A stretch of DNA of 64,000 nt from Tsuneonella mangrovi. Its GTDB lineage: Bacteria > Pseudomonadota > Alphaproteobacteria > Sphingomonadales > Sphingomonadaceae. Both the position numbers and the translations under genes were made by a program. Below, piece after piece: positions 59,036 through 64,000 of the stretch (its first letter is position 1; every line of letters starts with the position of its first letter). Where the stretch lies: positions 2,212,501 to 2,276,500 of the forward strand of contig NZ_CP022889.1 in NCBI RefSeq assembly GCF_002269345.1, read 5' to 3'. A model generated the notes under the pieces. The model worked only from the letters and a program-made list of their open reading frames with translations. It was not told the DNA's origin and ran no database searches.

Positions 59036-59779
59036 TCAGAAGCTCTCCGTCCACGGGCGCAGGTCAATCTCATGGCTCCATGCGGAGCGTGGCTGGTGGT
59101 GCAGCCACACGAAATTGCGGGCAATCTCGTCGGGTTTGAGGATGCTATCGGCTTCGAGCAACGGAGTGACATCGTCGACCCGCGAGCGGGTGAACACCCC
59201 GTCGATCGCTCCGTCGCAGATCACGTGCGCGACGTGGATCCCTTGCGGCCCCAGTTCGCGCGCCATTGATTGCGCCAGCGCGCGCAGGCCCGCCTTGGCC
59301 GCGGCAAAGGCGGAGAACCCGTCGCGCCCGCGCAGCGAAGCGGTCGCACCGGTGAACAGGATCGTGCCTTTCCCGCGCGGCACCATCACCCGCGCGGCTT
59401 CACGCCCCGCGAGGAACCCGGCGAAGCACGCCATCTCCCACACCTTGGTGAACACCCGCGCGGTCGTCTCGCGAATGCCGAAGCGCACGTTGGCACCGAT
59501 GTTGAACACCGCCACTTCGAGCGGGCCGATCTCGGCCTCGATCCGGTCGAACAGCGCAACGGTTTCTTCTTCCGAGCGGGCGTCGACGCCGAACGCGTGC
59601 GCAATCCCGCCATCGGCGCGGATCGCGTCGGCCAGGGCGTCGAGTTCGGCGATATGCCGTGCCCGGCGGGTCAGCGCGACAGGGTGGCCTTCGGCGGCAA
59701 ACGCTCGCGCGACCGATCCGCCGAGGCCATCGCCCGCGCCGATCACCAGGCACACGCCCTTGGTTGGAGTCTCGCTCAC
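59036..59779 (-). CDS. SDR-family protein lacking the catalytic tyrosine
   Basis: A 247-residue Rossmann protein with GAGDGLG at 14-20 binding NAD(P). The catalytic serine region reads FTGATASLRG, and the YxxxK motif is F158-AAA-K162, with Phe in place of Tyr. The rest of the fold is intact (ARELGPQGIHVAHV). This is a recognised subfamily in Proteobacteria; whether it is a dehydrogenase or a non-catalytic binding protein is unclear. The start is GTG at 59779, after AAGGAGAGG. It is upstream of and coupled to the isomerase-like gene. Confidence 0.85.
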   Translation of the reverse strand: MSETPTKGVCLVIGAGDGLGGSVARAFAAEGHPVALTRRARHIAELDALADAIRADGGIAHAFGVDARSEEETVALFDRIEAEIGPLEVAVFNIGANVRFGIRETTARVFTKVWEMACFAGFLAGREAARVMVPRGKGTILFTGATASLRGRDGFSAFAAAKAGLRALAQSMARELGPQGIHVAHVICDGAIDGVFTRSRVDDVTPLLEADSILKPDEIARNFVWLHHQPRSAWSHEIDLRPWTESF

Positions 59780-59857
59780 CGCTGGCCTCTCCTTGCTCGC
59801 TCGGGCCGGACTATGGACCGGGCTTGACAAAGGGGCAATGCGACTGTGCCGGATGTA

Positions 59858-60499
59858 TTACCAGCGGATGATCGCGGGACCGGCGAACCGCCCAAGCAGC
59901 CCAAGCAGCACGACCGGGATCACGTGCCAGATGCCGAGGTGGAACAACTGGTCGTCGGGGCACGCGAGGCCGTAAGCTGCCATGCCCAGCGCGCCCGATG
60001 CGACGCCGAGATAAAGCCCCGCCAATTTCGGTGCGACCGGTGCGCCGCGCCGCAGCCACCAGCCCAGCGCCACCGCGATCAATGCCGCCGATGCGCTGCC
60101 CCAAGCCACGCAATGCAGGTCGATCGAGCTCTGGTAGAGCGCCGGATGCGTGGTCGGCGGAGCGAGCCAAACGAGGAGTGCGGACAGCGGCAACAACGCG
60201 AGCGCGGCCATCGCCCACTTCGGGTTATCGTGCGTGCTGCCGACCCGCGGGCTGGCCATCGCGATCACCGCAGCGGCAGCCGAGCTGCCGACGACCAGCA
60301 TCAGCCCATCGGTGATCAGGAACAGCTCGGACACCTGCCCATGCGTTAGCCCCGCGCGGAACCCGGCGAGCAGCCACACCGCGGCGACCGTTGCGGCGAA
60401 GGCCGCCGCGACCAGTCCGGCACCGGCGCGCCAGCGCAACGGGCGAACAGGGTTGAGATCATCGACCAGGCTATCGATCAGGGAAGGGGTGTTGCTCAT
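59858..60499 (-). CDS. nrsF: NrsF-type anti-sigma factor (DUF1109)
   Basis: A 213-residue membrane protein with about six spans and a cytoplasmic N terminus (LIDSLVDDLNPVRPLRW) that would hold the sigma factor. C130 (DLHCVAWG) and C180 (YGLACPDD) are conserved and spaced exactly as the sensory cysteines I recall for Caulobacter NrsF (C131, C181). It keeps the ECF sigma factor inactive until metal or oxidative stress. It starts three bases after the sigma gene's stop and belongs to the bufA1 transcript. Confidence 0.9.
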   Translation of the reverse strand: MSNTPSLIDSLVDDLNPVRPLRWRAGAGLVAAAFAATVAAVWLLAGFRAGLTHGQVSELFLITDGLMLVVGSSAAAAVIAMASPRVGSTHDNPKWAMAALALLPLSALLVWLAPPTTHPALYQSSIDLHCVAWGSASAALIAVALGWWLRRGAPVAPKLAGLYLGVASGALGMAAYGLACPDDQLFHLGIWHVIPVVLLGLLGRFAGPAIIRW

Positions 60500-60502
60500 A
60501 TC

Positions 60503-61033
60503 TCAGTTCGCTTTTTCGACGATGGCGGCGAGCTTCTTGAGCCCGCGATGGACGTTGACCTTGACCAGCGATTCGCTCTGGCCGGTGAGGCGCGCGGCTT
60601 CGCTGACCGATTGCCCTTCTATCTTGACCAGCCGGATTGCAGTTGCCTGGCCGTCGGAGAGGTTCTCGAACAATCGCTCGAGGCTGATCTGTGCGGCGAC
60701 GGCTTCCTGTTCGCCAGGTTGCGACGGCTCGACGCCTTCGAGGTCGGTTTCCTGCGCGCGGTAGGCCTTGCGCAAGTGATCGACCCAGCGATAGCGCGCG
60801 ATCGCGGCAAGCCACGGCAGGAACGCGCGCTCGGGATCGTAGCTGGCCCGCTTGCGGTGAAGGCTGAGGAGGACTTCCTGCACGAGGTCGTCCAACTGGC
60901 ATGGTGGAACGCGGCGCTGGAAATAGCGCTTGAGCCAGCTCTCGCACGCGCCAAGCAGCGCGTGATAGGCGGTGCGGTCGCCGCCTTGGCTCGCCCGCAT
61001 CAGGCGTGACAGCGTCGCTTCGTCGGCGATCAT
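60503..61033 (-). CDS. sigF: SigF-type ECF RNA polymerase sigma factor
   Basis: A 176-residue ECF sigma factor. Region 2 lies at about 20-90 (DDLVQEVLLSLHRKRASYDP) and region 4 at about 115-170 (EGQSVSEAARLTGQSESLVK). Its NrsF partner and the DoxX and bufferin neighbours place it with Caulobacter SigF, which controls gold- and copper-induced genes. Its ATG overlaps the doxX stop (ATGA), coupling translation. It very likely reads the divergent GTAACC...CGAA promoters at 61804-61880, including its own operon's. Confidence 0.9.
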   Translation of the reverse strand: MIADEATLSRLMRASQGGDRTAYHALLGACESWLKRYFQRRVPPCQLDDLVQEVLLSLHRKRASYDPERAFLPWLAAIARYRWVDHLRKAYRAQETDLEGVEPSQPGEQEAVAAQISLERLFENLSDGQATAIRLVKIEGQSVSEAARLTGQSESLVKVNVHRGLKKLAAIVEKAN

Positions 61034-61488
61034 CGCGCCAGTCCCCTCGCGAGAAGCGGGTCGAGTGCAAATGCCCCGCTGCCGCGCACCACTAGCACGA
61101 GTGCCAGCGCCGCCCATAGCGAATGCACCGGCCACCACGCATCGGGATAGACGAACACCTGGATCACCATCGTCATGCCGAGCAGCCCCAGTGCGGATAG
61201 CCGGGTGGCGAGGCCAAGCACGAGCAGGATCGGCAGGAATGTCTCTCCCAGCAGCGAAAGATGCGCCGCAAGGTCGGACGGCAGCGGCACGCCCGAATAC
61301 TCGGTGGCGAACAGGTAGCGGGTGGCATCGCTCAGGTGCAGCCAGGTGCCTTCGACGACCTTGGTCCGGCCCGAACGCCAGAACACCCCGGCGAGCGCGA
61401 GGCGGACGAGCAGCAGCGTGGCTGCTTCCGGCCAGCGCGAACCGGCGATGGCCGTTGCGCGGTTCCAGTGGCGAACGAGCGTGCGCAT
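61030..61488 (-). CDS. bufD: DoxX-family membrane protein of the bufferin operon
   Basis: A 152-residue DoxX protein with four membrane spans (LLLVRLALAGVFWRSGRTKV at the first, LHSLWAALA-like at the last). DoxX proteins are recurrent members of bufferin operons, named BufD there; a redox or export role is suspected but not shown. The gene lies four bases after bufA1 and overlaps the sigma gene by four. Confidence 0.85.
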   Translation of the reverse strand: MRTLVRHWNRATAIAGSRWPEAATLLLVRLALAGVFWRSGRTKVVEGTWLHLSDATRYLFATEYSGVPLPSDLAAHLSLLGETFLPILLVLGLATRLSALGLLGMTMVIQVFVYPDAWWPVHSLWAALALVLVVRGSGAFALDPLLARGLAR

Positions 61489-61492
61489 CGGC

Positions 61493-61765
61493 TCAGCGCT
61501 TGATCGGGGTCAGCGAGCCGTTGCCCTTGGGCGTGCTAATCTTGGTGCAAGTCCCGGCGGGCACGAGCTTCCACGAATTGCCCTGGAAGTCGCGGGTCGA
61601 GGTGCCCGCGCAGCTGGTGCCGGGTCCGGCAGCGCAATCGTTGTGACCGGCTTTCGCGACGCCGTAGCACTTTTCCATCTTCGGTTGTGCGGCGCTGGCC
61701 TGGCCGGCGAGCGCAAGGCTGGCTGCTGCGGTAGCGATTGCGAGAACGGGCAGGGTCTTGGGCAT
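61493..61765 (-). CDS. bufA1: Bufferin precursor BufA1 (DUF2282)
   Basis: A 90-residue precursor with a Sec signal peptide (cleavage near QASA, residue 25) and four cysteines, C33, C44, C52 and C73. The core [15 protein letters not shown] matches the DUF2282/BufA1 pattern. In bufferins, MNIO enzymes convert core cysteines to thiooxazole rings and the exported peptide sequesters copper. AAGGA lies seven bases before the ATG. First gene of the leftward operon bufA1-doxX-sigF-nrsF. Confidence 0.92.
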   Translation of the reverse strand: MPKTLPVLAIATAAASLALAGQASAAQPKMEKCYGVAKAGHNDCAAGPGTSCAGTSTRDFQGNSWKLVPAGTCTKISTPKGNGSLTPIKR

Positions 61766-61803
61766 CGGGCATTCCTTGCAGTGAAGTGTCGATTGCCCCG
61801 GAG

Positions 61804-61830
61804 TTCGTTCGCACCCCGCCATCCGGTTAC
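61804..61830 (-). promoter_or_regulatory. SigF-like ECF promoter of the bufA1 operon
   Basis: On the minus strand, GTAACC (61830-61825) is followed after 17 bases by CGAA (61807-61804). A second CGAA at 61811 gives only a 13-base spacer. The -10 lies about 38 bases before the bufA1 start. The elements match the GTAACC/CGAA pattern I recall for Caulobacter SigF; spacing is one base longer than the opposite promoter. Confidence 0.65.
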
Positions 61831-61854
61831 ACCCGCACCGAATTTCCAGGCGAT

Positions 61855-61880
61855 GTAACCGAGCCGGACCTCCTGCCGAA
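61855..61880 (+). promoter_or_regulatory. SigF-like ECF promoter of bufA2-bufB-bufC
   Basis: GTAACC (61855-61860), a 16-base spacer and CGAA (61877-61880) lie 51 bases before the bufA2 start. This agrees exactly with the SigF-type promoter and places the two -35 elements back to back, 24 bases apart, with the leftward promoter. Confidence 0.75.
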
Positions 61881-61931
61881 CCAGCCCGTGCCGACCCCCG
61901 GCAAGCAAACCTCTTTTTGGGAGAATTCCAC

Positions 61932-62216
61932 ATGACTTCGATCCGTACCGGCGCCAGCATCGCCGCTTCTGCCGCCCTGTTCGCGCTGTCTTCGATGGCG
62001 GGCGCGGCAACCCCGCCAGCCGGCAGCACCGGCGCGGCAGTCGGCGCGAAAGACACCGTCCACTGCTACGGCGTGAACAGCTGCAAGGGCATGGCCGACT
62101 GCAAGACCACGATGAATGAATGCAAGGGCATGAATTCGTGCAAGGGCCACGGCTTTAAGGCGATGGCTGCGGGCGCGTGCCTGACCAAGGGCGGGACCAT
62201 CGGCGACATCGGCTGA
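61932..62216 (+). CDS. bufA2: Bufferin precursor BufA2
   Basis: A 94-residue precursor with a signal peptide (cleavage near AGAA, residue 26) and six cysteines at 45, 51, 57, 64, 70 and 83. The core [14 protein letters not shown] is followed by a near-repeat, [10 protein letters not shown], so NSCKG occurs twice. This matches the BufA2 type rather than DUF2282. GGGAG lies eight bases before the ATG. It is the first gene of the rightward operon with bufB and bufC and the probable substrate of BufB. Confidence 0.9.
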   Translation: MTSIRTGASIAASAALFALSSMAGAATPPAGSTGAAVGAKDTVHCYGVNSCKGMADCKTTMNECKGMNSCKGHGFKAMAAGACLTKGGTIGDIG

Positions 62217-62235
62217 CGGCGCTGCCGTAGCCGCC

Positions 62236-62287
62236 GGGCGGCCTGCCAGACCTTGCCCCCGAGGGCGGGCCGCCCACTGCCCTTTTT
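62236..62287 (+). terminator. Hairpin with T-run between bufA2 and bufB (candidate attenuator)
   Basis: GGGCGGCC (62236-62243) pairs with GGCCGCCC (62268-62275), with further inner pairing across the 24-base loop. A run of five T follows at 62283-62287. It resembles a Rho-independent terminator, but the T-run starts seven bases after the stem, so partial read-through is likely. That would give much more precursor mRNA than enzyme mRNA. Confidence 0.65.
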
Positions 62288-62302
62288 GCACGGTACGCCT
62301 CG

Positions 62303-63139
62303 ATGACCGCTAGCACTCAATCATTCACAGGCTTCGGCCTCGGCCTGCGCCGCCCGCATTACGCTGAGTTCATGGCAGGCGAAGTGGCGGTCGATTTCGT
62401 AGAGATCATTTCGGAAAACTACATGGTCGATGGCGGCCGCCCGCTCGCGACGCTCGACGCGGTGCGGGCGCACTATCCGGTGGCGATGCACGGCGTTTCG
62501 CTGGGCATCGGCAGGGCCGACGGGCTCGACCGCGATTACCTCATGCGGCTACGCGCGCTGGCCGACCGGATCGAGCCGCTGTTCGTCTCCGACCACCTGT
62601 GCTGGACCGGGATCGACGCGCATTCTTCGCACGACCTGCTGCCGATGCCTTACACCCGCGAAGCGCTCGACCTGGTGTGCGGCAATATCGGTCAGGCGCA
62701 GGATGCGCTCGGGCGCGCGATGCTGTTCGAGAACCCGTCGAGCTATCTCGCCTTTCCCGAAGACGAGATGGCCGAGCACGAATTTCTCGCCGAGATGGCG
62801 CGGCGGACCGGGTGCTTCCTGTTGCTCGACGTCAACAACGTGTTCGTCAACGCGCACAACCACGGGTTCGACGCGGGCGAATACCTCGCCGGGCTTCCGA
62901 TCGATCGAGTGCGCCAGATGCACCTGGCCGGGCACACCCCGGGCGAGATCCTGATCGACACGCACGACCGCGCGGTGTGCGACGGGGTATGGGCGCTCTA
63001 TGCACGGGCGGTCGCCCGTTTCGGTCATGCGACAACGATGATCGAGCGCGACGACGCCATTCCCCCGCTGAGCGACCTGCTCGCCGAGCTCGACACGGCC
63101 CGCCGGGTCGCTGCCGATGTAGAGCGGCGCGCAGCATGA
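62303..63139 (+). CDS. bufB: Bufferin maturation enzyme BufB (DUF692, MNIO)
   Basis: A 278-residue multinuclear non-haem iron-dependent oxidative enzyme with a TIM-barrel fold. The metal-ligand positions are visible: E34 (FVEIISENYM), H63 (AMHGVSLG), D97/H98 (VSDHLCW), the ENPSSY segment, DVNNVFVNAHNHGFD, MHLAGH and E in MIERDD. It would modify core cysteines of BufA2 and perhaps BufA1. No good ribosome-binding site precedes the ATG. Its stop overlaps bufC (ATGA). Confidence 0.94.
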   Translation: MTASTQSFTGFGLGLRRPHYAEFMAGEVAVDFVEIISENYMVDGGRPLATLDAVRAHYPVAMHGVSLGIGRADGLDRDYLMRLRALADRIEPLFVSDHLCWTGIDAHSSHDLLPMPYTREALDLVCGNIGQAQDALGRAMLFENPSSYLAFPEDEMAEHEFLAEMARRTGCFLLLDVNNVFVNAHNHGFDAGEYLAGLPIDRVRQMHLAGHTPGEILIDTHDRAVCDGVWALYARAVARFGHATTMIERDDAIPPLSDLLAELDTARRVAADVERRAA

Positions 63140-63906
63140 CGCTCGCCGCCACTCAGCGTGCGTTCATGGCGCAGGTGCTCGATGAAGACGCGCCGCTGCC
63201 GCGCAGCTGGAGCGACCATGCGCGGGCCGGGATGGCGATCTACCGCAACGCCTATCGCGCCCGGTTGATCGACGCGCTTGCCGAGACATTTCCCGCGACC
63301 CGCCACTGGGTGGGAATCGAAGCGTTCGAACGTGCAGCGGCGCATCACGCGATCATCCATCCGCCCGGTGGCTGGACGCTCGATAGTGCTGGCTCCGGGT
63401 TCGACGAGACGCTGGCACAGTTGTTTGCGGGCGATCCCGAAGTGGGGGAACTCGCGTGGCTCGAATGGCGGATGCACATGGCCTTCGTCGCGCGCGATGC
63501 AGTGCCGCTCGACCGGAAAGGTTTTGCGGCGTTGCTGTCGGCGCAAGGCGATGCAATGGACCTGCGCCTGACCCCTATGCCGGGGCTCGCCGTGCGGCGG
63601 GTGGTCGCGGATATCCCCGCAATCTGGCGCTCCGCGAAGGCCGGGGAGGCGCCGGCAGGCGAAGTGCCGATGTTAGCCGAACCGGGCGGGCTGGTGGTGT
63701 GGCGCGACGGGTTCCAGCCGGTGTTTCGCGCCACCAGCGCACTCGAAGCTGACTGCCTTGCTCACCTGCGCGACGGGGCGACGTTCGGTGCGATCTGTTC
63801 CCTTGTGGCCGTCGCGCTCGATGACGAAGCACGCGCAGCCGAACAGGCCGGCGCGATGCTGGCCCGCTGGATCGACGACGGAATGCTCGCGGCCCCGGTA
63901 GGCTAA
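63136..63906 (+). CDS. bufC: Bufferin maturation partner BufC (DUF2063)
   Basis: A 256-residue protein. The N-terminal DUF2063 domain (about 5-95) includes MAIYRNAYRARLIDALAETF and AFERAAAHHAIIHPP. It acts with the DUF692 enzyme, probably recognising the precursor peptide; the frequent label DNA-binding domain-containing is not supported by function. Coupled to bufB by a four-base overlap and convergent with typA eleven bases later. Confidence 0.92.
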   Translation: MTLAATQRAFMAQVLDEDAPLPRSWSDHARAGMAIYRNAYRARLIDALAETFPATRHWVGIEAFERAAAHHAIIHPPGGWTLDSAGSGFDETLAQLFAGDPEVGELAWLEWRMHMAFVARDAVPLDRKGFAALLSAQGDAMDLRLTPMPGLAVRRVVADIPAIWRSAKAGEAPAGEVPMLAEPGGLVVWRDGFQPVFRATSALEADCLAHLRDGATFGAICSLVAVALDDEARAAEQAGAMLARWIDDGMLAAPVG

Positions 63907-63916
63907 CGAGCACCAA

Positions 63917-64000
63917 TCATGCGGCTTCCTTGCGCTTCGCCTTCTTGCGCTCGTGCGGGTCGAGGATCGCCTTGCGCAGGCGGATCGACTTCGGCGTCAC
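63917..64000 (-). CDS. typA: 3' end of typA (BipA GTPase), start outside window
   Basis: Only 27 codons and the stop are present. The peptide runs VTPKSIRLRKAILDPHERKK and ends in a basic AKRKEAA tail, which matches the C terminus of the ribosome-associated GTPase TypA/BipA (usually VEVTPxSIRLRKR). The remainder lies to the right of the window. Confidence 0.85.
   Translation of the reverse strand: MTPKSIRLRKAILDPHERKKAKRKEAA

Overview
The window reads as a stretch of chromosome from a high-GC alphaproteobacterium, most likely a sphingomonad (Sphingomonadales, Erythrobacteraceae-like). The basis is gene content and order: a divergent tsaD/hemC junction, a large TonB-dependent receptor beside acyl-CoA catabolism genes, a tandem TetR regulator, an ECF sigma/NrsF pair, and pervasive four-base gene overlaps. 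This placement is inference; no rRNA gene lies in the window. Coding density is very high, no gene-free stretch exceeds about 290 bases, and I saw no tRNA, rRNA, insertion sequence, prophage or CRISPR array.

Region 1 (1-14.3 kb) is mixed metabolism. It holds a partial LysR regulator divergent from a sterol-desaturase-like di-iron protein, acetyl-CoA synthetase, a secreted M1 metallopeptidase, a lipoprotein gamma-glutamyltransferase, an acyl-CoA dehydrogenase/CoA-transferase pair, and an operon of a D-serine-dehydratase-like PLP enzyme, an aldonolactone-oxidase-like flavoprotein and a TetR regulator.

Region 2 (14.3-33.1 kb) looks like a catabolic island for a lipophilic or aromatic acid. It holds a bifunctional enoyl-CoA hydratase/3-hydroxyacyl-CoA dehydrogenase, an SxxK serine hydrolase, an acyl-CoA ligase, a two-headed TetR, a TonB-dependent receptor, an adjacent pair of acyl-CoA dehydrogenases that may form a heteromer, a GPH-type transporter, two more acyl-CoA dehydrogenases (one glutaryl-CoA-type), an SDR, a fumarylacetoacetate hydrolase and a maleylacetoacetate isomerase. 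The substrate cannot be read from sequence.

Region 3 (33.1-49.3 kb) is housekeeping and envelope: a lone receiver protein, then tsaD, gpsA, a polysaccharide flippase and a membrane-anchored helix-hairpin-helix protein chained by four-base overlaps. Opposite them run hemC, hemD and a mitofilin-like protein. A Ubi-type hydroxylase, a DsbD-family protein, a serine carboxypeptidase, uvrB and small lipoproteins follow.

Region 4 (50.1-55.0 kb) is a complete Anbu operon: a circularly permuted ATP-grasp protein, an alpha-E protein, a transglutaminase-like protein and the proteasome-like peptidase Anbu. A striking palindromic operator overlaps its promoter, and a LuxR-type regulator with a degenerate receiver follows. 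This is a putative peptide-tagging and proteolysis system whose function is still poorly understood.

Region 5 (55.0-64.0 kb) holds an extensin-like lipoprotein, PutP, a cysteine-synthase-fold enzyme, a 2-hydroxychromene-2-carboxylate isomerase-like protein and an SDR lacking the catalytic tyrosine. It ends with a bufferin (metal-binding RiPP) locus. One arm is bufA1-doxX-ECF sigma-nrsF; the divergent arm is bufA2-bufB-bufC. The two arms start from back-to-back GTAACC...CGAA promoters of the kind described for SigF. A hairpin with a T-run between bufA2 and bufB may set the ratio of precursor peptide to maturation enzymes. The 3' end of typA closes the window.
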